Positions 1-7,667 are shown, numbered from the stretch's first letter. The stretch is DNA of 13,305 nucleotides from CAZYJD01 sp964647785 (GCA_964647785.1 CAZYJD010000057.1:1-13305), one strand, 5' to 3'. Notes: a model not told the origin generated them from the letters alone. Numbers and translations: made by a program.

Positions 1-343
1 AGTGCATGGTGTCATAAATGCCCAAACCGGCATAAACGGAACCACCTGGACTGTTGATATAGATCTGTATATCTCTGCTTGGGTTAGCCGATTCCAGGAA
101 CAGCAACTGCCCCATGATGATGTTGGCCACCTGATCGGTGATAGGCACTCCGAGAAAGATGATGCGATCCATCATCAGTCGCGAGAAAATATCCATCATG
201 GCTACATTCAACTGGCGTTCTTCGATGATGTTTGGGGTGATATTCATGGGATACAAGCTGCTTTCAATGTAGTGATCTACTTTCATGCTGCTGATCCCAA
301 GGTGCTTGGTTGCGTATTTTTTGAATTCTTTACCGTAATCCAT
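1..343 (-). CDS. clpP: ATP-dependent Clp protease proteolytic subunit ClpP (C-terminal part missing)
   Basis: Serine peptidase subunit that forms a double heptameric barrel in the cytoplasm and degrades proteins unfolded by ClpX or ClpA-type ATPases. Only the first 114 residues are inside the window; the gene runs off the left edge. The reading starts MDYGKEFKKYATKH and contains the family signatures DRIIFLG, QLLFLES and YINSPGGSVYAGLGIYDTM (about residues 60-113), which build the handle and oxyanion region. The catalytic Ser, His and Asp lie beyond the edge, so activity cannot be judged here. The ATG at 343 follows the tig stop by 20 nt, the usual tig-clpP order, often continued by clpX. The start matches the N-terminal style of Bacteroidota ClpP proteins as I remember them. 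Identification is secure; the truncation is a window effect. Confidence 0.95.
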   Translation of the reverse strand, partial: MDYGKEFKKYATKHLGISSMKVDHYIESSLYPMNITPNIIEERQLNVAMMDIFSRLMMDRIIFLGVPITDQVANIIMGQLLFLESANPSRDIQIYINSPGGSVYAGLGIYDTMH

Positions 344-358
344 ATGACTTGTTTCGCC

Positions 359-366
359 CAAAATTA
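359..366 (-). promoter_or_regulatory. Possible internal -7 box for clpP
   Basis: On the minus strand this reads TAATTTTG, a full match to the Bacteroidota -7 consensus TAnnTTTG. It overlaps the tig stop codon and ends 15 nt before the clpP ATG. No TTG-like -33 element is visible 19-21 nt upstream, so it may be chance in AT-rich sequence or a weak extra promoter for clpP. Confidence 0.25.
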
Positions 367-1755
367 ATGATTGTGGTGGGTTTTGTTGTGTTCTTCCATG
401 ATTTTCTCGAACTCAGAGGCTTTCACCTTTTTGTCTTTGAGAGTAACCACTGAACGGAAGTACTCGGTAACTTTTCTGCTCATGGCAAGGTCGCGAATTC
501 GGCGCATATGCTCCGGATCCTGGGCCTGACGCATGGCAAAACTTTCCACCATCTGTGGGTCGGGGTTCTGCATGCCATACTGGCTAAACATCTGCAAGGT
601 GTAGCTCAGATTAGTGCCGTTCACTTCTTCTTGAGTCAATTCAAGTTTTTGCTCTTCTACCACTTTTTCTCTGATTAATTGGTAGCGAAGGCTATCGGCT
701 TCCTGATCAAAACGTTCGTCGATGTTTTCTGCCGTGTATTCCTCCGGACGAGTTTCCATCAACCAGCGCTTAAGAAATTCATCGGGCAAACTGAAATCGT
801 GCTTGGCGAGTACCAGGTCATCTATTTCGTGATTGATGATGTGCTCAGCATCTGATTGGTATTGCTGTTGTAAACTCTCGCGAATCTTGTTCTTGAAATC
901 TTCTTCGTCGGCTGGCATATTCTCTTCACCGAACAGTTGGCTGTACAATTCTGCACCGGGTTCTGCTGGCGTGTTTTGCTTGATTTCGAGCACAGTGAAT
1001 GAGAAATTCTTTTCAAGATCATTCAAGCCTTCTTCAGGCATTTCCAGGTAGGAAGATAGCACCCGCAGGTTGTTGTTAAAGACTTTGAAGATATCGGCCT
1101 TTACTTCCTGACCTTTCTTTACCCCTTCAAAAAGTTTTTTGGTTTTCTTATCGGTGATCACTTCCGGGAGAATGCTGGCGGTTTTCTCGCTAACGCCTCC
1201 TTGGAGTGCCTCGCCTTTATCATTGAGCTCAGTCATGCTCAGCTTCAGCACATCATTATCGCTGGTGGATTCCTCTACATCCGTGCTTTTGCCGTAGCGG
1301 CGATAGAGGTTGCTCAGTTCTGTATTAAGGCTTTCATCATCTACTTCCACCTGATAATGGGTAAGTTTATCTTTGGCACCCAATGCCAGCTCAAATGATG
1401 GAGCTAATCCGAGATCGAAATAAAGGGTGAAGCTGCTCCCTTCGTTTTCAAAATCGATTTCACTCTGTTTGCTATTGCTTGCCAGGGGATATCCGAGTAT
1501 ATCAATTTTATTCTCGTTGATGTAGTTGTTGAGGGTTTCACTGGCCAACCGGTTGACTTCTTCAGCCAATACACTGCTTCCCACCATGCGCTTCACCATG
1601 GAGAGAGGAGCGGTGCCCGGACGGAAGCCTGGAATGCGTGCAGTTTTACGGAATTTTTTGAGTTGCTCATCTACCTTGCCCTGGTAGTCTTCTTTAGTCA
1701 GCTCAATTGTGAGCAATCCATTGAGCTCATTTTGTTTTTCGAAAGATACGTTCAC
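364..1755 (-). CDS. tig: Trigger factor, ribosome-associated chaperone
   Basis: Binds near the ribosomal exit tunnel and shields nascent chains. It is 463 residues long, slightly longer than the 432 of E. coli. The N-terminal ribosome-binding domain carries GFRPGTAP (residues 43-50), equivalent to the E. coli GFRKGKVP tip that contacts the ribosome. The middle (about 165-250) corresponds to the PPIase-like domain but I see little of the FKBP signature, so prolyl isomerase activity is doubtful. The rest is the helical C-terminal chaperone body, ending in a short His-rich tail. The start is a GTG at 1755; the resulting NVSFEKQNELNGLL aligns with usual N-termini of the family, so it is preferred over any later ATG. 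The gene begins 25 nt after tRNA-Leu(UAG) with no promoter between, and leads into clpP. It is most likely expressed from the promoter upstream of the tRNA. Confidence 0.97.
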   Translation of the reverse strand: MNVSFEKQNELNGLLTIELTKEDYQGKVDEQLKKFRKTARIPGFRPGTAPLSMVKRMVGSSVLAEEVNRLASETLNNYINENKIDILGYPLASNSKQSEIDFENEGSSFTLYFDLGLAPSFELALGAKDKLTHYQVEVDDESLNTELSNLYRRYGKSTDVEESTSDNDVLKLSMTELNDKGEALQGGVSEKTASILPEVITDKKTKKLFEGVKKGQEVKADIFKVFNNNLRVLSSYLEMPEEGLNDLEKNFSFTVLEIKQNTPAEPGAELYSQLFGEENMPADEEDFKNKIRESLQQQYQSDAEHIINHEIDDLVLAKHDFSLPDEFLKRWLMETRPEEYTAENIDERFDQEADSLRYQLIREKVVEEQKLELTQEEVNGTNLSYTLQMFSQYGMQNPDPQMVESFAMRQAQDPEHMRRIRDLAMSRKVTEYFRSVVTLKDKKVKASEFEKIMEEHNKTHHNH

Positions 1756-1769
1756 CGATTTGCGATTTG
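1756..1769 (-). repeat. 7-bp tandem duplication directly before the tig start
   Basis: CGATTTG occurs twice back to back (CAAATCG twice on the minus strand), touching the GTG start codon of tig. It fills more than half of the 25-nt spacer between the tRNA and tig. No Shine-Dalgarno sequence is present. It may be chance or slippage; a role in translation initiation is only a guess. Confidence 0.6.
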
Positions 1770-1780
1770 CTTATTTTGAG

Positions 1781-1862
1781 TGCGGACGGAGGGACTCGAA
1801 CCCACACACCTCACGGCACCAGATCCTAAGTCTGGCGTGTCTACCAATTTCACCACGTCCGC
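1781..1862 (-). tRNA. tRNA-Leu(UAG)
   Basis: An 82-nt class II tRNA. The acceptor stem GCGGACG/CGTCCGC pairs perfectly with discriminator A; CCA is not encoded. The D stem is GTG/CAC. The anticodon stem CCAGA/TCTGG encloses the loop CTTAGGA, giving anticodon UAG (reads CUN codons), and there is a long variable arm typical of leucine tRNAs. The T stem GTGGG/CCCTC has one T-T mismatch around the canonical TTCGAGT loop, a small oddity. It has a near-perfect promoter upstream and is followed 25 nt later by tig, so the primary transcript probably contains both. Confidence 0.96.
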
Positions 1863-1882
1863 AGATACTCTGAAAAAGTGCG

Positions 1883-1913
1883 CAAAAATAAAGTTTTCAA
1901 TCCTTTGAACAAA
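1883..1913 (-). promoter_or_regulatory. Consensus Bacteroidota housekeeping promoter for tRNA-Leu(UAG)-tig-clpP
   Basis: On the minus strand a TTTG -33 element (1910-1913) is separated by exactly 19 nt from TATTTTTG (1883-1890), matching the primary-sigma consensus of this phylum (TTTG, 19-21 nt, TAnnTTTG). Transcription should begin near 1876-1879, about 15 nt before the tRNA. It sits 2 nt from the terminator of the preceding transcription unit, so the two units are neatly insulated. Confidence 0.8.
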
Positions 1914-1915
1914 AT

Positions 1916-1946
1916 AAAAAGGGGCTCCTTTTGGAAGCCCCTTTTT
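1916..1946 (-). terminator. Rho-independent terminator of the T9SS-sorted protein gene
   Basis: GGGGCT (1921-1926) pairs with AGCCCC (1936-1941), extended inward by CC/GG with one bulged A and a TTTT loop, and outward by A-runs facing T-runs (1916-1920 and 1942-1946). Read on the minus strand it lies 18 nt after the stop of the gene at 1965 and ends in a U-run. It is near-symmetric and could also stop plus-strand transcription. Confidence 0.85.
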
Positions 1947-1964
1947 AAAGCAAATAATTTGCGA

Positions 1965-3935
1965 TTATCTTATGATTTGCATTTTGCGGGTAAGCTTATT
2001 GCCTTCTGATGAAAGGGTGTAGAAGTAGACCCCTTCAGCCAATTGGCTACCATCGATGGTGATGACGTGGTTGCCGGCATTTTTATATCCGAGTTCGCGG
2101 TGCATCACTTCCTGCCCTATGGCATTTTGAACGGTCAAATTCAAATTGCTACCGGTATTCAAATACACGGTTACTTCTGTGCTGGCATCGAATGGATTGG
2201 GGTAGTTCTGTCCGATAACAAACACCTCAGCAGACTTTGGCATTTGTTCGGTAGACAAGAGGTTTTGTCCCAATTCATTGTTGATGATTTTAGAAACCGG
2301 CACTGCGGTGTAGTAAATTCTGTTTTCGAAGTTCGGGTGAAGACCGGTGGCTCCATTGTTTTGGAGGTTGGTTCCGGGTGTTTCATCCATTTGAAAGATG
2401 AGATGGATGTTATCATCTACTTTGCGTGCAAGTGAACCAAAGGTACATTCCATCTGGCGTTCTTGTGTCACGTTTTGTGGGCTGCTCCAAGTGGCGCCTC
2501 CGTCTGTTGAATAAACAATGAGGATATCGCGGAAGTTAGCTCCATAAGCGTGGTAGGTTTCTTCTATTGCTGCGCTATAAGTCACAAAAAGATTCCCATT
2601 TTCATCAATCCCTGAACTTGGACCGTGAATGATGGAATTGTTTCCATAACGCGCCGCATATCCCACACCAGCAGGAAGATTTCCGCTGCTCAAGGCAGAA
2701 AATGTTTCTTGGGTATAGGTGAGGTTTCCATCTTCGTTCATATCTATATTAGAACCACAGAGTCTGTAAGAGGTGTCTCCTTCTTTCCAGTGCACGAGGG
2801 CAGCTGTTCCTGGCCAGAATGAATAACCATCGCCAACCCCTTCAGTGGTATCATTATCCGCTACCAGGGTGAGACCCCACCAGGCGTGAACCATACCATC
2901 ATTATCGATCAACACTTCTACGGTTCCGTCGTTTGTTTCTACGCGACCTTCGCCAGTTTGCGCATCAAAAGGAACAAGCTGCTTGCCATTCCAAGGTGCG
3001 TATTCAAAAGAGTCGGCATACATATGGGTCCAGGTGCTACCAGCATCGGTAGATTTCCAAATGGCCACATCGCGACCGATGCCACCAATACAAATGGCCA
3101 CGGTATTTCCTTGTACATCTATGGCGTAGTTATCGCCACCGCCTGCCACCCAACGGGTGCTGTCGTATCCAGGCAAGATTTGATGCTCTATATCCCAAGT
3201 TTGACCACCATCGGTACTGCGACTGTAAACAGTAGGGGAAGGAACACCGGCAAGGGTAACCACGGGAATGCCATTATCAGGGTCAGCAAAATAATTGCAA
3301 ATCACATGAATGGTATCTCCGTTTGAAGCGGCTCTGTTCCAGATGGGTACTTTGCCAAATTGCTGCAAAACAGGAGAAGAGGATGTCCAGTTGTTGCTGC
3401 CAAGGCCATCATTGGTGGCCATCACAAATCCTCCATCAGAAGAGATGTGAGCTATGGTCCATTGGTTGCCGTTGCTCAAAACACCCATTGAAGGCCAGCC
3501 GGTTCTGCTGGTTTCAACACGCGCACTGGCCGTAGACCCCCAATTGGTGCCGTCGTAATGATTGAAGGCAGTACCGCGATCGGGCCAACCCACATTGTCA
3601 TTGGGTGCGGTGGTCCATACGGTTGAGATGGTTCCGTTGTCGTGCAACATGATGCGCTTTCCAACGGATGCATTCGTTTGTAAATCGTAATAGGTGCGGC
3701 CTATCTGAATGAACTCATAGCTTTTTCCTTTTTTGTTCAATTTAGGTCCTGGATTGGCAGCTGGTTTCATTTGATCTCCGGCGGTAAGCGGATCAATGGC
3801 CTGTTCGTAAACATCGGCCTTATCTGCTTTTAGGTTTCCGGTGTGAAAATCAGTGATCCCCACCTGCGCCATCAGCCCTGCGGGTAAAATCAACGCTGCA
3901 AATAGTAAAGTGTTTTTCATCGTATTATTTGTCAT
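1965..3935 (-). CDS. Secreted Asp-box (sialidase/BNR-like) protein with T9SS type A sorting domain
   Basis: Exported protein of 656 residues, function unknown. An N-terminal signal peptide (hydrophobic run about 8-22, likely cleaved after MAQ, residue 24) is followed by a beta-rich body with three Asp-box repeats S-x-D-x-G-x-T-W: residues 240-247, 295-302 and 476-483. Such boxes mark beta-propeller folds found in sialidases, other glycan-active proteins and many non-enzymatic exoproteins. The end (about 577-656, NYPNPF through EGVYFYTLSSEGNKLTRKMQ) is a T9SS type A sorting domain, which sends the protein through the outer membrane for release or surface attachment. I do not see an arginine triad that would prove sialidase activity. 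Met6 (position 3920) is an alternative start and gives a more usual MKN signal peptide. It lies 42 nt after holA and is closed by a terminator; a one-mismatch -7 box is at 3947-3954. Confidence 0.9.
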   Translation of the reverse strand: MTNNTMKNTLLFAALILPAGLMAQVGITDFHTGNLKADKADVYEQAIDPLTAGDQMKPAANPGPKLNKKGKSYEFIQIGRTYYDLQTNASVGKRIMLHDNGTISTVWTTAPNDNVGWPDRGTAFNHYDGTNWGSTASARVETSRTGWPSMGVLSNGNQWTIAHISSDGGFVMATNDGLGSNNWTSSSPVLQQFGKVPIWNRAASNGDTIHVICNYFADPDNGIPVVTLAGVPSPTVYSRSTDGGQTWDIEHQILPGYDSTRWVAGGGDNYAIDVQGNTVAICIGGIGRDVAIWKSTDAGSTWTHMYADSFEYAPWNGKQLVPFDAQTGEGRVETNDGTVEVLIDNDGMVHAWWGLTLVADNDTTEGVGDGYSFWPGTAALVHWKEGDTSYRLCGSNIDMNEDGNLTYTQETFSALSSGNLPAGVGYAARYGNNSIIHGPSSGIDENGNLFVTYSAAIEETYHAYGANFRDILIVYSTDGGATWSSPQNVTQERQMECTFGSLARKVDDNIHLIFQMDETPGTNLQNNGATGLHPNFENRIYYTAVPVSKIINNELGQNLLSTEQMPKSAEVFVIGQNYPNPFDASTEVTVYLNTGSNLNLTVQNAIGQEVMHRELGYKNAGNHVITIDGSQLAEGVYFYTLSSEGNKLTRKMQIIR

Positions 3936-3977
3936 GTTTATGATTTCAAATTAAAAGGTTTTTTAACAATTTCTTAA

Positions 3978-4979
3978 TCATTGTGTATTAGGAGACATCA
4001 ATTTAACGGTCATTTCTATCAGGAGGTCTTCTTCAGGCATACCGATGGTGTCGACGCCTTTGAATCGTAAATCGTACTCTGTTAAAACTTTAAAGGCCCG
4101 TTCTATTTCACGTGGGTGATATTTGGAGGCTGCCTGCTCCAGCTCTCTGAGCATGTAAGGATTTCCCTGCGGTGCGCCTTTCGAAGGAGATTTGAAACTG
4201 AGCAAGCGGTTGTAATAACTGTTTAAACTGCCCAGTATTAACATGAATGGATTATTCTTGATGTTTTTGCCCATTTGCATGGCAATGCGCAGTGCTTTTT
4301 CGTTCTGGCGCATCCCGATGGCCTTCTGCAGCTCAAACACATTATAATTGCGATCAATGCCAATGTTGTCTTGTATTTCCTGCAGCCCGATTCTTTTGTG
4401 ATCTTGGCAATTAACCATGAGCTGAACGAAAGCATTGTGAATCTTGCTTAAATCACTGCCCAGGTACTCGAATAACAAATGGATGGCTTGATCATCGGCA
4501 GTAAATCCTTTTTCTTTCAAATGATCTTTCATCCATTGCAGCGTGTCGCGTTCGTAGAGTGATTCAGAAGTGAAGATTTCAAATTTCTTGAAGGCTTTGA
4601 AGAGTTTGGTGTTTCCCGGTACTTTTCTCCCTCTTGAATAAAAAACAAACACGGTGCTTTCCAGTGGATTTTCGAGATAGGGAATGAGCGCATCAGTATT
4701 TTTCATTTGTTGCGCCTCTTTGAGGATAACCACCATGTGGTCGGACATCATGGGATATCTTTTACAAGTGGCGGCAATTTCACTTGCGTCGGCATCTTTG
4801 CCATAAAAAGTAAATTGATTGAAGCTTCTTTCGGCTTCTGGTAAAATCGATTGCGCAATGAGATCGCATATCTGGTCGGTGAAAAAACTCTCTTCACCAT
4901 GAAGCAGATAAACCGGACTCAATTTTTTATCCCTGATCTTCTGTTTTACTTCGCGGTATTGTTGAAGGGTCTTGCTCAT
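3978..4979 (-). CDS. holA: DNA polymerase III subunit delta
   Basis: Clamp-loader subunit that opens the sliding clamp during replication. The protein is 333 residues, normal for HolA. The N-terminal part has the family pattern PVYLLHGEESFFTDQICDLI (about 22-41); the central part has MVVILKEAQQMK and STVFVFYSRGRK (the AAA-like fold that has lost ATP binding); the C-terminal collar helices carry NVFELQKAIG and end in LLIEMTVKLM. The ATG at 4979 (MSKTLQQYREV) is chosen: the frame is open 51 codons further upstream, but that extension does not resemble HolA and would overlap the divergent gene at 5013. The two ATGs are only 33 nt apart. The gene downstream on the same strand encodes the secreted Asp-box protein, with no functional link evident. 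Confidence 0.93.
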   Translation of the reverse strand: MSKTLQQYREVKQKIRDKKLSPVYLLHGEESFFTDQICDLIAQSILPEAERSFNQFTFYGKDADASEIAATCKRYPMMSDHMVVILKEAQQMKNTDALIPYLENPLESTVFVFYSRGRKVPGNTKLFKAFKKFEIFTSESLYERDTLQWMKDHLKEKGFTADDQAIHLLFEYLGSDLSKIHNAFVQLMVNCQDHKRIGLQEIQDNIGIDRNYNVFELQKAIGMRQNEKALRIAMQMGKNIKNNPFMLILGSLNSYYNRLLSFKSPSKGAPQGNPYMLRELEQAASKYHPREIERAFKVLTEYDLRFKGVDTIGMPEEDLLIEMTVKLMSPNTQ

Positions 4980-5012
4980 GTTTGAGGCCGTGAATATCTG
5001 TAAAATGGCGAA

Positions 5013-5459
5013 ATGAAACTTGAATTGTTGAAATATTCCAATCGCATCAGGAAAAGTCCTTCGGGCAATGAAGTGTTTGATCCTGTTCGGAAGAAGTACG
5101 TGCAAGCCACCCCTGAAGAGTTTGTTCGCCAATTGCTCATTCAGTGCCTGATCGATGAATTTTCCTGTCCCCCTGGATTGATCTCAGTAGAGCGAATGGT
5201 AAATTATGCGGGATTATCTCTCAGATACGACCTGGCTGTTTATGATCGAAAAAGTAAGCCTTGGTTGTTGGTTGAAATCAAAGCACCTAGGGTGTCGTTG
5301 CACGAAGAAACGGCCATGCAACTTTCCTGTTACAACCACGGATTTTTAGCGCCTTATCTCCTCATAACCAATGGTCCGGATGCACTGCTTTGGGAGCGCA
5401 TGCAATCACATTATCAAATTATTGAAAGATTGCCCATCTATCCTTTAGCTGGGGTCTAA
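5013..5459 (+). CDS. Stand-alone HsdR N-terminal-type (PD-(D/E)XK fold) protein
   Basis: Small protein of 148 residues resembling the N-terminal nuclease domain of type I restriction subunit HsdR, without the helicase portion. The visible catalytic-type residues are Glu36 (TPEEF), Asp73 (RYDLAVYD), the Glu88-x-Lys90 pair in LVEIKAP, and a Q-x3-Y motif at Gln103-Tyr107 (QLSCY), as in RecB/HsdR-like nucleases. All expected acidic and lysine residues are present, so a metal-dependent nuclease is plausible, but the physiological role is unknown. No restriction methylase, specificity subunit or helicase is nearby. It is divergent from holA with 33 nt between start codons, an arrangement I recall as common in Bacteroidota. 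A role linked to replication or repair is only a guess. A CATGTTTG box (4977-4984, one mismatch to the -7 consensus) overlaps the holA start codon and could drive it. Confidence 0.85.
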   Translation: MKLELLKYSNRIRKSPSGNEVFDPVRKKYVQATPEEFVRQLLIQCLIDEFSCPPGLISVERMVNYAGLSLRYDLAVYDRKSKPWLLVEIKAPRVSLHEETAMQLSCYNHGFLAPYLLITNGPDALLWERMQSHYQIIERLPIYPLAGV

Positions 5460-5464
5460 ATGTT

Positions 5465-5472
5465 TATTTTTG
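5465..5472 (+). promoter_or_regulatory. Putative -7 box upstream of nhaD
   Basis: TATTTTTG matches TAnnTTTG exactly, in the 30-nt gap between the HsdR-N-like gene and nhaD, 17 nt before the ATG. A TTTA at 5444-5447 is a poor -33 element with a spacing of 17 nt. It may give nhaD and the genes after it their own transcript. Confidence 0.4.
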
Positions 5473-5489
5473 CCACCGACTAAACCATC

Positions 5490-6881
5490 ATGGAATTTCT
5501 TATCATAGCAGTTTTTGTTTTGGGTTATGCAGCCATAGCGCTCGAACATCCCATTAAAATTGATAAGGCAGCATCTGCCTTGCTAACTGGTGTCCTTTGT
5601 TGGGCCATTTTTGTGTTGACCAAAGATCAGGCAGCCACTCACCTGTACGATGAATTTGAGCACTTCAAGGAAACCTATGCCGGAACGGGGCCTCTGATGG
5701 CCTACTTCTTTGAACATCGCTTGCTTCATCACTTGAGTGAAATTGCCAGCATCCTTTTCTTCCTGTTAGGAGCCATGACCATCGTAGAATTGGTGGATGC
5801 ACATGAGGGTTTTTCGGTGATTACCGATCGCATTAAAACCACCAATAAGGTAAAGCTGCTTTGGATTGTAGGGGTGCTTACCTTCTTCTTCTCAGCAGTG
5901 CTTGATAACCTCACCACCACCATTGTGATGATTAGTTTACTGAGAAAGCTCATTAAAGATCAGCCCACACGCTGGTTTTTTGTGGGCATGGTTGTGATTG
6001 CTGCCAACTCAGGTGGTGCTTGGTCACCCATAGGAGATGTAACCACCACCATGTTGTGGATCAAAGGTCAATTGCCCAATGTGCCACTAATGATTCAACA
6101 CCTCTTCCTTCCCAGTATGATGGCCCTTTTGATACCATTGATATTTCTGTCGTTTACCATGAAAGGAGAAGTGGAACGACCTGCAAAATCAGCTGGCGCC
6201 GAACATTATTTGAATCCCACCACACCATTTGAGCGGAACATGATTTTCATACTGGGCGTAGCCGGTTTGCTCTTTGTACCGGTTTTCAAAACGGTAACAC
6301 ATCTGCCACCATTCATGGGGATGATGATGAGTTTGAGTGTTTTGTGGATTGTTACGGAAGTGATCCATCGCAGCAAGAACCGCGAAGTCAAGCATGACCT
6401 CAGTGTAATTGGTGTCTTGCAGAAAATTGATGTGGCCAGTGTGTTGTTCTTTTTGGGTATCCTGTTGGCCGTAAGCGCTTTGCAGGAGGTAGGATTGCTC
6501 AATCGACTCGCGCTTTATCTGGATGACTCCATCGGGAACATATATGCCATCAATGTGGCCATAGGATTGCTTTCGTCCATTGTGGACAATGTTCCTTTGG
6601 TGGCTGCCGCACAAGGGATGTATGATATTGCCAGTCCTGAGGCTGTGCAGGCTGCGGCTGACCCTGCCCGTATGGCCAATTTTCAAGTGAATGGTCATTT
6701 CTGGCAGTTTCTGGCCTATTGTGCCGGAACCGGAGGAAGTGCCCTTATCATTGGTTCTGCTGCGGGTGTTGCTGCCATGGGGTTGGAAAAAATAGATTTC
6801 ATTTGGTACTTAAAGCGCATCAGTGGTTTGGCAATTTTGGGCTATGCCGCAGGTGCCATCACCTACATTTTATGGTTCTAA
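5490..6881 (+). CDS. nhaD: NhaD-type Na+/H+ antiporter
   Basis: Inner-membrane protein of 463 residues that should export Na+ (or Li+) in exchange for protons, giving salt and alkali tolerance. It belongs to the ion transporter superfamily with ArsB. It is made of many hydrophobic segments, with the two inverted-repeat hallmarks visible: DNLTTT (139-144) with NSGGAWSPIGDVTT (173-186) in the first half, and DNVPL (366-370) with GTGGSALIIGSAAG (413-426) in the second. The N-terminal HPIKIDKAASALLTG (20-34) is also characteristic of NhaD. The acidic residues in the two DN motifs and in IGDVTT are the likely ion-binding sites by family analogy. The glycosyltransferase gene follows after 17 nt, suggesting cotranscription. 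The family assignment is strong; ion specificity is inferred. Confidence 0.93.
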   Translation: MEFLIIAVFVLGYAAIALEHPIKIDKAASALLTGVLCWAIFVLTKDQAATHLYDEFEHFKETYAGTGPLMAYFFEHRLLHHLSEIASILFFLLGAMTIVELVDAHEGFSVITDRIKTTNKVKLLWIVGVLTFFFSAVLDNLTTTIVMISLLRKLIKDQPTRWFFVGMVVIAANSGGAWSPIGDVTTTMLWIKGQLPNVPLMIQHLFLPSMMALLIPLIFLSFTMKGEVERPAKSAGAEHYLNPTTPFERNMIFILGVAGLLFVPVFKTVTHLPPFMGMMMSLSVLWIVTEVIHRSKNREVKHDLSVIGVLQKIDVASVLFFLGILLAVSALQEVGLLNRLALYLDDSIGNIYAINVAIGLLSSIVDNVPLVAAAQGMYDIASPEAVQAAADPARMANFQVNGHFWQFLAYCAGTGGSALIIGSAAGVAAMGLEKIDFIWYLKRISGLAILGYAAGAITYILWF

Positions 6882-6898
6882 AACACCGATAATTAGTT

Positions 6899-7654
6899 TT
6901 GCTGAACGGAAAAAAAATCATTGTTGTACTGCCGGCTTATAATGCGGCACTTACGCTGGAAAAAACCTATCGGGAAATCCCCTTCGATATTGTTGATGAC
7001 GTGGTTTTGGTGGATGATGCCAGTCGCGATGATACCTCTGCATTGGCTAAAGAAATAGGCATCAAACATGTCATCAGGCACAAGAAGAACCGGGGTTATG
7101 GGGGCAATCAAAAGTCGTGCTACAACAAAGCCCTTGAATTGGGTGCTGATATCATCATCATGCTCCATCCAGACTACCAGTACACCCCCAAACTGATTCA
7201 CGCCATGGCGGGCATCATCGCCCATGAGGTTTATCCTGCAGTTTACGGTTCGCGCATTCTCGGAAAAGGGGCCTTGAAAGGAGGGATGCCTTTGTACAAA
7301 TACATTGCAAACCGCTTTCTTACCCTCAGCCAAAACATCCTCATCAATCAAAAACTGAGCGAATACCACACGGGCTATCGCGCATTTGCAAAAGAAATTT
7401 TTTCAAAGATTGATATCGAAGCCAACTCCGATGACTTTGTGTTTGACAATGAAATGACCGCACAAATTTTCTTTGCCGGTTTCGAAATCGCTGAAGTTAC
7501 CTGTCCTACCAAATATTTCGAGGAAGCCAGTAGCATCAATTTTAAAAGAAGTGTTACTTACGGTTTAGGGGTGTTGCGGGTTTCCTTGCAGTACTTCCTG
7601 CAAAAAGCAGGATTGGCCAAATTTGCCATCTTTAAAACTTCCGCTGCAGCATAA
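6899..7654 (+). CDS. Family 2 glycosyltransferase, dolichol-phosphate mannosyltransferase-like
   Basis: Cytoplasmic-face GT-A enzyme of 251 residues, probably moving a sugar from a nucleotide donor to a polyprenyl phosphate or glycan precursor. Motifs: PAYN (12-15), the nucleotide-binding VVLVDDASRD (35-44), MLHPDYQY (88-95) at the metal-binding DxD-like position, GSRILGKGALKGGMP (117-131), and the acceptor-side SEYHTGYRAF (154-163). No C-terminal membrane segment is evident, unlike some relatives. The start is unusual: no ATG lies near the conserved N-terminus (the first is far inside, at residue 89), so a TTG at 6899, or the following CTG, must be used; LNGKKIIVVLPAYN is the expected beginning. 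It is 17 nt after nhaD and 13 nt before crtY, so probably cotranscribed. Whether it acts on carotenoids, lipids or polysaccharide is not shown by the sequence. Confidence 0.88.
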   Translation: MLNGKKIIVVLPAYNAALTLEKTYREIPFDIVDDVVLVDDASRDDTSALAKEIGIKHVIRHKKNRGYGGNQKSCYNKALELGADIIIMLHPDYQYTPKLIHAMAGIIAHEVYPAVYGSRILGKGALKGGMPLYKYIANRFLTLSQNILINQKLSEYHTGYRAFAKEIFSKIDIEANSDDFVFDNEMTAQIFFAGFEIAEVTCPTKYFEEASSINFKRSVTYGLGVLRVSLQYFLQKAGLAKFAIFKTSAAA

Positions 7655-7667
7655 GCGTTTAATCTGC

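Noticed and set aside
2..367. Plus-strand open frame of 121 codons at the left edge
   Set aside because: It is the antisense of clpP, whose minus-strand frame gives clear ClpP motifs; the plus-strand product resembles nothing.
4980..5132. N-terminal extension of holA by 51 codons
   Set aside because: HolA homology begins at MSKTLQQY (4979). The extension overlaps the divergent HsdR-N-like gene, which has clear motifs.
5013..5459. Type I restriction system or defence island
   Set aside because: Only an N-terminal HsdR-like domain is present; neighbours are holA and nhaD, with no methylase, specificity or helicase gene.
6189..6698. Minus-strand open frame of 169 codons inside nhaD
   Set aside because: It lies wholly within the well-supported nhaD gene and its product lacks any family resemblance; a shadow frame.
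6894..6901. TAGTTTTG as a promoter for the glycosyltransferase
   Set aside because: It overlaps the only plausible start codon, so transcription from it would omit the N-terminus; there is also no -33 element.
7623..7667. Earlier start for crtY
   Set aside because: It would overlap the glycosyltransferase end and add residues unlike CrtY; the ATG at 7668 sits properly before the FAD-binding strand.
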